64,000 nucleotides of DNA, taken from Pseudoxanthomonas suwonensis. Its GTDB lineage: Bacteria; Pseudomonadota; Gammaproteobacteria; Xanthomonadales; Xanthomonadaceae. Under the pieces are notes generated by a model that made no database searches, was not told the DNA's origin, and was given only the letters and a program-made list of their open reading frames with translations. The translations under genes and the position numbers were made by a program. The stretch spans positions 2,108,001 to 2,172,000 of the forward strand of contig NZ_CP011144.1 of the NCBI RefSeq assembly GCF_000972865.1, written 5' to 3'. Position 1 is the first letter of the stretch. Each line of letters begins with the position of its first letter. Positions 8,972-17,196 of this stretch are shown here, piece by piece.

Positions 8972-10357
8972 ATGCATTCCGCCCACTCCCTCACCCGCGT
9001 CACCGTGCTGGCCCTTGGCATCGCCGGCGCACTGGCCTGCGGCCAGGTCCACGCCGCGGCGTTCCAGCTCAAGGAAAACAGCGTCCGCGCGCAGGGCCGC
9101 GCGATGGCTGGCGCCGCCTCGGCCAAGGGCGACGCCTCGGTCGTGGTCAACAACCCGGCGATGATGTCGACCTTCGAGCGCACCACCGTGCAGGGCGATG
9201 TCACCGCGATCGACCTGTCGTTCGAATTCGAAGGCAGCGGCTACGCCGCGGCCGGTACCCCGCTGCAGCAGCCGCTGACCGGCGGCAACGGTGGCGAGGC
9301 CGGCGGTGTGGCCGCGGTCCCGGCGATGTCCTTCATCCTGCCGCTGGAAGGCGGCTTCGAGTACCTGACCCTGGGCGCCATGGTCAGCGCGCCGTTCGGC
9401 CTGAAGACCGAGTACGAGGACGGCTGGAAGGGCCGCTACCACGCGCTGAACTCGGACGTGAAGATCATCGACCTGACCCTGGCCGCCTCGCTCGAGCTGA
9501 GCGACACCTTCTCGGTCGGCCTGGGCGCGGTGATCGAGCACTCTGACGTCACCCTCTCCAACGCGATCGACTTCGGCTCGGCCCTGTGCGCCAACCCGGC
9601 CACCCAGGCGCTGTGCTTCATGCCCAACCCGATCACCGGTCCGTACGGCCCGCAGCGGAACGACGGCGCGGTCGAGGTGAACGGCACCGACACCAGCCTG
9701 GGCTTCATCGCCGGCCTGAGCTGGCGTCCGACCGACGCGGTCTCGATCGGCTACGCCTACCGCTCCGAGGTCGACCACCGGCTCACCGGCACCGCCGACT
9801 TCACCGTGCCGACCAACGTGCAGCCGATCCTGGCCCCGACCGGCCAGTACGTGGACACCGGTGCGCTGGCCCGGCTGACCACCCCGGCCGTGCACACCCT
9901 GAGCGCCACCTGGCAGGCCACCGATCGCTTCGCGCTGATGGCCGAGACCTCGCACACCGGCTGGAGCTCGCTGCGCGAGATCCGCATCCAGTTCGACAAC
10001 CCGGCCCAGGCCGACTCGGCCGAGGACTACAGCTGGGGCGACAGCTGGTTCTACAGCGTCGGTGGCGAGTACGCGCTCAGCGACAGCTTCATCCTGCGCG
10101 CCGGCGTGGCCCGCGACGATTCCCCGGTCAGCTATCCGCACCGCACCCCGCGCATGCCCGACCAGGACCGCAACTGGTACGCGGTCGGCCTGACCTGGGC
10201 GGCCAGCGAGAACTTCTCGCTCGACGCCAGCTACGCGCGCATCCAGCTGGTGGACACGCCGGAGATCGACATCCTGTCCTCGAGCCGTTCGCGCCTGACC
10301 GGTTCCTACGACGGTGGCGCCAACCTGTTCGGCATCTCGGCGCAGTACCGGTTCTGA
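8972..10357 (+). CDS. FadL/TodX-type outer-membrane hydrophobic-substrate transporter
   Basis: A 461-residue outer-membrane beta-barrel. The signal peptide ends at HAA, and the mature protein begins AAFQLKENSVRAQGRAMAGAAS with a short NNPAMM hatch motif, the FadL-family signature. The strand-rich remainder ends in FGISAQYRF, with the terminal Phe needed for barrel assembly. Members carry long-chain fatty acids or other hydrophobic compounds across the outer membrane. It is monocistronic, with its own promoter and a strong terminator. The in-frame codons before 8972 are leader. Confidence 0.92.
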   Translation: MHSAHSLTRVTVLALGIAGALACGQVHAAAFQLKENSVRAQGRAMAGAASAKGDASVVVNNPAMMSTFERTTVQGDVTAIDLSFEFEGSGYAAAGTPLQQPLTGGNGGEAGGVAAVPAMSFILPLEGGFEYLTLGAMVSAPFGLKTEYEDGWKGRYHALNSDVKIIDLTLAASLELSDTFSVGLGAVIEHSDVTLSNAIDFGSALCANPATQALCFMPNPITGPYGPQRNDGAVEVNGTDTSLGFIAGLSWRPTDAVSIGYAYRSEVDHRLTGTADFTVPTNVQPILAPTGQYVDTGALARLTTPAVHTLSATWQATDRFALMAETSHTGWSSLREIRIQFDNPAQADSAEDYSWGDSWFYSVGGEYALSDSFILRAGVARDDSPVSYPHRTPRMPDQDRNWYAVGLTWAASENFSLDASYARIQLVDTPEIDILSSSRSRLTGSYDGGANLFGISAQYRF

Positions 10358-10383
10358 GCCGCGGTTGCAGGTAGCGATATCAG

Positions 10384-10411
10384 GAGGCCCCGCAGTGCGG
10401 GGCCTTCTTTT
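10384..10411 (+). terminator. rho-independent terminator of the FadL-type gene
   Basis: A stem AGGCCCCGC / GCGGGGCCT with a short loop is followed by TCTTTTTTT, about 25 bases after the stop codon. Confidence 0.92.
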
Positions 10412-10510
10412 TTTGCTTCGCTGTTCCGCGGGGATGGGCCTGCACCGTGACGGCAACGACTTCGGCAACCGCAACCGCAACAGCAAGCAACGACAAGAGC
10501 GTTTGGTATG

Positions 10511-10671
10511 GCCGGCTTCGGGCTGAGCCGCGGCAGGCCGGGTGTGTTGCGGTCGTCTCGGCGGCACATCCCTGTGCCGACTCGCCGACGCGGCCATCCA
10601 TGGCCGCTGCCGCAACACACCCGGCCCGCCACGTCTTCGGGAGCTTTCAGTTCGTGGCTCCGTTCGCAGCC
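10511..10671. repeat. about 160-bp structured intergenic repeat, copy 1
   Basis: The element runs from GCCGGCTTCGGGCTGAGCC to CGTGGCTCCGTTCGCAGCC. It contains the inverted pair GCCGGGTGTGTTGCGG / CCGCAACACACCCGGC around an inner hairpin region. A nearly identical copy lies inverted at 33327-33490. It has no convincing reading frame. The rest of the gap 10412-10886 holds nothing I recognise. Confidence 0.85.
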
Positions 10672-10886
10672 GGACGTTGATGGTCCTGCGGTCTCCTCTT
10701 GCAGGAGCCAGTCTTGCCGTCGACGGCCGAGAGATCACACCTGGGCCGGCGACGCATCGTCCCTGCCGTCCTCCCGGCGAAGCGCTTCGTAACAGCCGCA
10801 TGGCTGCTTAAGCCAGGACGACGGTCGTTGCTTACACAAGGGCCGCGAGTCAGAGGACGAGACGTCCGGCAGGGGGTAAGAATCGA

Positions 10887-11903
10887 TCAGTACGGCAGTC
10901 CGGCCACATCCAGTTCGATCGACCACACCGAGCCGGCGCCGGTCAGGTACAGCGTGCGCCGGTCGGACCCGCCGAAGGCGGCGTTGGTGAGGTTGGCATC
11001 CACGCCGATCGTGGCCAGCTCCTGCCCTTGCGGCGAGATCACCCGCACGCGCCGCCGGTTGTGCTCGGTCAGGTAGATGTTGCCCAGGCAGTCCACCGCC
11101 AGCCCGTCGGGCACGGCGGCGGCGACCAGGTCGCGGCCGGCCTGTGCCTGGCCGTCGACCAGCGGATACGCGCGCAGCACGCCCTGTTCGCCGCCGCCGG
11201 CCACGTACAGGGTGCCGCCGTCGGGCGACAGGGCGATGCCGTTGGGATTGGCGATGCTGTCGTCGACCACCGTCACTTCGCCGTCGGTACCGACGCGGTA
11301 GACGCGGGTCTTGTCCTGGCCGCCGGGCCCGGCCGCGCGCTGGAAGTCCGGGTCGGTGAACCAGATCGTGCCGTCCGCGCCGATCACCAGGTCGTTGGGC
11401 GAATTGAACGGCTGGCCCTGGAACTCGCCGACGATGCGCATGCGCGAGCCATCCACCAGGTCGAAGCGCGAGAGCTCCTTGCGGTCGTGGGTGGCGGCGA
11501 CCAGCGCGCCATCCTCGCCCAGCGCCAGGCCGTTGCTGCCGCTGGGATCGATCGCGGTCTCCAGCCTGCCGTCGGCGGTCAGTCGGCGGATCCGCGAGGG
11601 AAAGCCGTCGGCGAAGGTGAAGTCGGAGAAATAGAGGGCGTCGCCGTTCCAGACCGGGCCTTCGTACAGGCCCTTGGATCCGTCGCCGTCGGCGGCGGCG
11701 ATGCGGGTGGCGACGAGCTCGCCGCTCGGCGCCGTGCCGGGCTCGGCGGGACAGTAGCCGCGGGCGTCCACAGGGGCGACTGCAGCCGTGGGCTCCGCCG
11801 CCGGTGGCGCCGGTGCGGGGACCTCCGCTTCCTGGCGCTGGCAGGCGCACAGCAGGAGCGCGGCGAGCGCGGCGGGCAGTGCGGTGCGGGACGGCAGCAG
11901 CAT
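10887..11903 (-). CDS. SMP-30/gluconolactonase/LRE-family lipoprotein
   Basis: A 338-residue exported beta-propeller. The N-terminus has a lipobox (LLLCAC), so the protein is membrane-tethered, and a Pro/Ala-rich linker follows. The propeller shows YEGPVWNGDALYFSDF, SNGLALGEDG, FNSPNDLVIGADGTIWFTDPDF and NPNGIALSPDGGTLYV. The Glu, Asn and Asp residues in these blocks are the calcium-site residues of SMP-30 lactonases. The closest functional guess is hydrolysis of a sugar or other lactone. It is last in a run of minus-strand genes that includes rdgC and a YgjP-like gene. Confidence 0.85.
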   Translation of the reverse strand: MLLPSRTALPAALAALLLCACQRQEAEVPAPAPPAAEPTAAVAPVDARGYCPAEPGTAPSGELVATRIAAADGDGSKGLYEGPVWNGDALYFSDFTFADGFPSRIRRLTADGRLETAIDPSGSNGLALGEDGALVAATHDRKELSRFDLVDGSRMRIVGEFQGQPFNSPNDLVIGADGTIWFTDPDFQRAAGPGGQDKTRVYRVGTDGEVTVVDDSIANPNGIALSPDGGTLYVAGGGEQGVLRAYPLVDGQAQAGRDLVAAAVPDGLAVDCLGNIYLTEHNRRRVRVISPQGQELATIGVDANLTNAAFGGSDRRTLYLTGAGSVWSIELDVAGLPY

Positions 11904-11977
11904 GGGGGAGTCTCCCGTTGGCGGACGGGCCCCATCCTAGCGCGTCGGCCGCGCGGCGCCCGTGGATGCGGGCCGGC

Positions 11978-12763
11978 TCAGCCGCCCAGCAGCGCGCGCA
12001 GCATGCCCTTCAGCTGGCGGCCTTCGCGGTGGAAGTAGTCGCGTTCCTCGCGCCAGGCCGGGAAGCGCGCCTCGACCTCGCGCCAGAACGCCGGCGAGTG
12101 GTTGGCCTGCAGCAGGTGGCACAGCTCGTGGACCAGCACGTATTCGAACGCCGACGGCCGAGCCAGCACCAGCGCCAGGTCCAGCGCCAGGCTGCCGTCG
12201 GGCGCCAGCGAACCCCATTGCGAGGACATGACCTTCAAACGCAGCTGGCGCGGCGCGCGTGGCAGGCCGGGCAGGTAGGCCGGCAGCCAGCGGCCGACGT
12301 CGGCGCGCGCCTCGGCTTCGTAGAAGGCGCGCAGCGCGCGCCGCAGCGCCGCGTCGGAGGCGCGCGCGGGCAGTTGCACGTCGATCCCGGCGTCGTCGCG
12401 GGCGATGCGGATGTAGCGCCCTTCGCGCCAGTGCAGCGGCACCGGCCCGCCGCGCAGCGGCAACGTCGCGGTCTGGCCCGGCACCAGCGCAGGCATCGCC
12501 TCGTCGGGCAGGTGGCGGGCCAGCTGCGCGGCCAGCCAGCCGCGGTGCTCGTCGAGGAAGCGCTGGCCGGACACCAGGCTCGCCCGCGGCGGCAGGGTCA
12601 GGCGCGCGCCGCGCTCGTCCACGCTGAGCTTGAGCCGGCGCGCGCGCGGGTCGCGCACCCGCTGCACGGCGATGCGGCGGCCGTCGTCCAGTTCCAGTTC
12701 CAGCGTGTCGCGCTGCACGCGCGGTGGCGTGCGGGCGATCAGGCGGTGGAGCAGCGAGGACAT
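11978..12763 (-). CDS. YgjP-like metallopeptidase domain protein (DUF45/WLM clan)
   Basis: A 261-residue cytoplasmic protein whose C-terminal part has VLVHELCHLLQANHSPAFW. This is the HExxH zinc motif with the HSPAFW extension typical of the YgjP/SprT-like family. An upstream segment (RRLKLSVDERGARLTLP) is the conserved beta-sheet start, and RLKVMSSQWGSLAPDG precedes the active site. No signal peptide is present. It lies 54 bases after rdgC. The substrate is unknown. Confidence 0.88.
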   Translation of the reverse strand: MSSLLHRLIARTPPRVQRDTLELELDDGRRIAVQRVRDPRARRLKLSVDERGARLTLPPRASLVSGQRFLDEHRGWLAAQLARHLPDEAMPALVPGQTATLPLRGGPVPLHWREGRYIRIARDDAGIDVQLPARASDAALRRALRAFYEAEARADVGRWLPAYLPGLPRAPRQLRLKVMSSQWGSLAPDGSLALDLALVLARPSAFEYVLVHELCHLLQANHSPAFWREVEARFPAWREERDYFHREGRQLKGMLRALLGG

Positions 12764-12816
12764 GCAGCGATTCTAGGCCGAATCGAGGCCTGGCTCGCGC
12801 ACTGCGTGCGCGGCGC

Positions 12817-13722
12817 TCAGGCCTCGGCCTTGCTCAGCTTCAGCGTCGACTCCAGCACCAGGAACAGGCGCCGCACCTCGCCGGCCAGCAGGGCGAAACG
12901 CGCGTCGAGTTCGGCGCGCAGGTCGTCGCGCTCGGTGCTCTCCAGCTGGTCGACCGCGCCCTCGAGGAACTTGAGCTTGCGCACCACCAGGTCCTCGCCG
13001 AGGACGAAGGACACGTGGTCGTCCAGGGTCAGCGCCAGCCGGGTCACCTGCTTGCCGGCCTCCAGGTGCTTGGCGATCTCGTCGCTGAGCAGTTCCTGGT
13101 GCTGGGCCTTGACCACCGCGCCGCCGTCCATCGCGTCCTTCAGCTCGCATTCCTCGCCCAGCGACAGGCCGTCGGGCAGCGGTTCGCCGGCGATCCAGCC
13201 GGTGAGGATGCTGCGCGGCGCCACCTCCGCGTTCGGCGGGATCGCCGGGAAGCTGCCCAGCGCGCGGCGGATCTCCGAGGCCACCGCCTCGCCGCTCTTG
13301 CGCGAGGAGGTGTCCACGGCGAGGAAGCCGTGCTCCAGGTCGAGCAGCGCGTCGGTGCGCGAGCTCTTGACGAAGGCGCGCGGCAACAGTTCGTGCAGCA
13401 GGTCGTCCTTCAGCCGCTTGCGCGCACGGCCGCCGAGCTTGCGGCCTTCCTTGTCCTCGAGCTCGGCCACCTTCTGCGCCAGCAGGTCGTTGACCACCGA
13501 GCCGGGCAGGATCTTGTTCTCGCTGCCCACCGACAGCCAGATCGCGTCGCCGATGCGGTGCGACAGCGCGTCCTCGCCACGGCCGAACGGGGAGATGAAG
13601 CCGCTGGAGGACAGCTCCAGCGGGCCGACCGGCTTGAGCGCGGCCTCGGGGAGCAGTGCGTCGAGCTGGGAGAAATCGTGGGTGGTGGGGAAGCGGAAGA
13701 AAGTCAGGTTGCGGAAGAACAT
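12817..13722 (-). CDS. rdgC: recombination-associated protein RdgC
   Basis: A 301-residue DNA-binding ring protein that modulates RecA. It begins MFFRNLTFFRFP, as RdgC proteins do, and is the usual family length. The sequence continues with PVGPLELSSSGFISPFGRG, WLSVGSENKILPGSVVND and ALEDHVSF-type blocks across the two halves of the ring. The frame is open upstream of 13722, but that stretch is the intergenic repeat at 13757-13852, so ATG 13722 is the start. Confidence 0.94.
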   Translation of the reverse strand: MFFRNLTFFRFPTTHDFSQLDALLPEAALKPVGPLELSSSGFISPFGRGEDALSHRIGDAIWLSVGSENKILPGSVVNDLLAQKVAELEDKEGRKLGGRARKRLKDDLLHELLPRAFVKSSRTDALLDLEHGFLAVDTSSRKSGEAVASEIRRALGSFPAIPPNAEVAPRSILTGWIAGEPLPDGLSLGEECELKDAMDGGAVVKAQHQELLSDEIAKHLEAGKQVTRLALTLDDHVSFVLGEDLVVRKLKFLEGAVDQLESTERDDLRAELDARFALLAGEVRRLFLVLESTLKLSKAEA

Positions 13723-13756
13723 GCAGGTACTCGGATTCGTCGTTGGATTGTTCGCC

Positions 13757-13852
13757 CGTCGTTCCCGCGCAGGCGGGAACCCAGTGCCTTCCGGACAGGT
13801 CGTCGCAACCTGCAGAAAAGTCGCTGGGTTCCCGCCTGCGCGGGAACGACGG
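13757..13852. repeat. inverted-repeat intergenic element (CGTTCCCGCGCAGGCGGGAA type)
   Basis: The arms CGTTCCCGCGCAGGCGGGAA at the left and TTCCCGCCTGCGCGGGAACG at the right face each other across about 55 bases. Each arm is itself a small palindrome. This arrangement is typical of REP-like doublets in gammaproteobacteria. It lies between ttcA and rdgC, both on the minus strand. Confidence 0.8.
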
Positions 13853-13855
13853 GAG

Positions 13856-14779
<924 letters not shown>

Positions 14780-14839
14780 GCCGGCATTGTAACTGCCCGC
14801 GCCGGCCGGGCCCGCGCGGCGCTGGAGTATGCTGGCCGG

Positions 14840-15043
14840 GTGGAGATACAGGACCAGACCGAGATCGCGCGCCAGCTGGCCTGGCTGCGCCGCGAGCACC
14901 GCGAACTCGACGCGGAGATCGAGCGCTGCGCCGCGAACAACGAGGACGAGCTGCTGGTCAAGCGGATGAAGAAACGCAAGCTCTGGCTGAAGGACTGCAT
15001 CACCCGCCTGGAAAGCGCGCTGATCCCCGACGAGCCGGCCTGA
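14840..15043 (+). CDS. small YdcH/DUF465-like coiled-coil protein
   Basis: A 67-residue protein starting at GTG 14840, the only start codon in its stretch of frame. Heptad-like Leu/Ile spacing ([16 protein letters not shown]) precedes [17 protein letters not shown]. The latter is the conserved DUF465 block of small SlyX/YdcH-type proteins (KRLKKxKLxLKDxI). It is followed after 27 bases by the DUF488 gene, probably co-transcribed. The function is unknown. Confidence 0.7.
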   Translation: MEIQDQTEIARQLAWLRREHRELDAEIERCAANNEDELLVKRMKKRKLWLKDCITRLESALIPDEPA

Positions 15044-15070
15044 GGGCCGCGTCCCGGCCGCGCGCCCGGC

Positions 15071-15634
15071 ATGTTCCACAGCATCGGCCATTCGACCCGC
15101 CCGATCGCGGAGTTCGTCGGCATGCTCCAGGCCGCGGACGTGCGCGTGCTGGCCGACGTGCGCGCGGTTCCACAGTCGCGCTTCAACCCGCAGTACGGCC
15201 GCGGCGCGCTGGCGGCCGCGTTGGCCACCGCCGGCATCGACTACCGGCACCTGCCCGCGCTAGGCGGGCGCCGCAGTCCGCAGCCGGGAGTGCCGGCATG
15301 GACCAACGCGCACTGGCGCGGCACCGCGTTCCAGCACTACGCCGACTACGCGCTGGGCGAGCGGTTCGCCGCCGTGCTGGAGCAGTTGCGCGCGCTGGGC
15401 CGCGCCGGCGGGTGCGCGCTGATGTGCGCCGAAGCCGACTGGCGCCAGTGCCACCGCCGCATCGTGGTCGACCACCTGCTGCATGCGGGCGAACCGGTGC
15501 GCCACCTGCTGGCGCCGGGCCGCGGCGAGCCGGCGCGGCTGGATCCGGCCGCCCGGGTGGATGCGCGCGGCCGGCTGACCTACCCGGCCGACGCCGGTCC
15601 CGGGACCATGCGCGACCTGTTCGCGACGGACTAG
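15071..15634 (+). CDS. DUF488 family protein
   Basis: A 187-residue cytoplasmic protein. [19 protein letters not shown] and [19 protein letters not shown] are the N-terminal DUF488 hallmarks. [20 protein letters not shown] is the conserved Cys/His block (CxExxxxxCHR type) near the C-terminus. Members are unrelated by context to any established pathway here. It follows the YdcH-like gene on the same strand. Confidence 0.88.
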   Translation: MFHSIGHSTRPIAEFVGMLQAADVRVLADVRAVPQSRFNPQYGRGALAAALATAGIDYRHLPALGGRRSPQPGVPAWTNAHWRGTAFQHYADYALGERFAAVLEQLRALGRAGGCALMCAEADWRQCHRRIVVDHLLHAGEPVRHLLAPGRGEPARLDPAARVDARGRLTYPADAGPGTMRDLFATD

Positions 15635-15810
15635 CAGGCGGGCCCGGGCCCTTGCCATGGCCGGGCATGGAGGACGACCGCGACCGGCAAGTCCCGGATG
15701 GGGCTGCCGGCGGGCGGGCCGACCGGGGAATCATGCCGTCGCGGCAAGGAAGCACGCATAGGGGAACGTGGAACCGGGGAAGCGGAAAACCCAGCCGGTC
15801 CGGGTCGTCC

Positions 15811-15844
15811 GCCGGCGATTGCCGCAGCTGCGGCAATCGCCGGC
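15811..15844. repeat. perfect 34-nt palindrome in a convergent gap
   Basis: GCCGGCGATTGCCGCAG is followed immediately by its exact reverse complement. It lies between the convergent ends of the DUF488 gene and the LuxR-type gene. There is no T-run on either side, so a simple intrinsic terminator is not clear. A protein-binding site or cruciform is equally possible. Confidence 0.8.
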
Positions 15845-15916
15845 AGTGGCGGGGAGGCCAGCGACCCGGCCGGCTGCGGCCCGGTATCCGCCCGAGCGCG
15901 GCCGGGCGGCGTGGTC

Positions 15917-17053
15917 CTACGGATCCAGCGCGTGCAGCGCCGACAGCAGGCGCACCAGCGCCGGCTGGCTGCGCTCGCCGGTCTTGTCGAAGATCACCTT
16001 GAGCCGCGTCCGCGCGGTGGACGGGGCGATGCGGCAGGCGCGCGCGGCGCGCGCCAGGTCGGCCTGGCGGAACAACGCCAGTGCCAGGCGGGTCTCGGCC
16101 TCGGTCAGGCCGAACAGCTGGCGCAGCGAGCGCTCCATGCCACCGGGCTCGCCGGTCGGGCCCGGCGGCTGGGCGAAGACCAGCAGCGCGGCCTCGCCCG
16201 CGGCCAGTTCGCCGGCGGCCAGCGGCGGCAGCGGATGCGCGGTCAGGGCCAGGCTGCCGCCGTCGGCATCCTTCAGCACCAGCCTCTCCACGTCGCGCGT
16301 GCACAGCCCGGTCCCCACCTGCACGGTGCGGGCCAGCAGCAGCTGCAGGGCGGGGTCGTGCCGGCCCAGCGCGGTCAGGCGGCCATGCGCCCGGCGCAGC
16401 ACGCCCTGCGCGAGCAGGCGCTCGCCGCTGGCGTTGGCATGCAGCATGCGCAGGTCCGCGGCCAGGGCGAACATGGCCACCGGCGTGCGGTCCAGCGCGG
16501 TCTCCAGCGTCGCGACCCGCGCCTGCAGCATGTCCATCCGCCGCATGATCGCGTAGGCGTTGACCCAGTGCGGCGCCACCTGGCGGAACAGGTCGAGCTC
16601 GGCCTCGTTGAACAGCCGGTTCGGATCGTCGCGGCAGATCGACAGCGTCACCGAATTGCTGCCGTCGTAGTGGCCCACCGCCGCCACCTGCTGCTCGACG
16701 CCGAACTGCCGGTAGTAGGCGTTGAAGGCGTCGGTGCGGCGCATCCTGGCGTTGGGCAGCAGGTCCTCGGTATTGAACACGCGGCCGGTGGCGAAGCGCG
16801 GCATGGCGCGGCTGACCCACGGGTCCTCGTTGAGGTTGAGCGGCTGCAGGCCAGCGGCCACCTGCGCCGGGTCGGCGCCGGTGACCCGGTTGACGCTGGC
16901 GCGCCCGCAATGCACGTCGTGGCCCAGGATCGCGGTCAGGTGGCTGCCGGTCGCCCGGGCCAGGCGCAGGCCGAATTCGTCCAGCCGGTCCGGCTCCAGG
17001 ATCGACCCGTACAGCGGCTCCAGCAGTTCATCCAGTACCCCGGCCTCGCCCAT
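15917..17053 (-). CDS. LuxR-type helix-turn-helix transcriptional regulator
   Basis: A 378-residue regulator. The C-terminal 65 residues (FGLTEAETRLALALFRQADLARAARACRIAPSTARTRLKVIF, given here in outline) form a LuxR/GerE-type HTH: TxAE, hydrophobic spacing and STARTRLK recognition helix. The N-terminal 300 residues have no recognised ligand-binding motif but resemble PAS/GAF-like alpha-beta folds (LDRTPVAMFALAADLRMLHANA). No adjacent operon partner reveals its target. It is a single gene followed by a perfect palindrome 70 bases after its stop codon. Confidence 0.85.
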   Translation of the reverse strand: MGEAGVLDELLEPLYGSILEPDRLDEFGLRLARATGSHLTAILGHDVHCGRASVNRVTGADPAQVAAGLQPLNLNEDPWVSRAMPRFATGRVFNTEDLLPNARMRRTDAFNAYYRQFGVEQQVAAVGHYDGSNSVTLSICRDDPNRLFNEAELDLFRQVAPHWVNAYAIMRRMDMLQARVATLETALDRTPVAMFALAADLRMLHANASGERLLAQGVLRRAHGRLTALGRHDPALQLLLARTVQVGTGLCTRDVERLVLKDADGGSLALTAHPLPPLAAGELAAGEAALLVFAQPPGPTGEPGGMERSLRQLFGLTEAETRLALALFRQADLARAARACRIAPSTARTRLKVIFDKTGERSQPALVRLLSALHALDP

Positions 17054-17196
17054 GCTTCCCCCTTTGCGGAACCGGGAACGTCTCCGGCCGCGTGACCGCC
17101 GACATTAGATAGCGGCACGCGGTCGCGCAAGCTGAGCGCCTGCAGGCGTCGCGATCGCAAGCATGAACGGGCCCGCGGCGGCGCTCCGGGAGCGGA

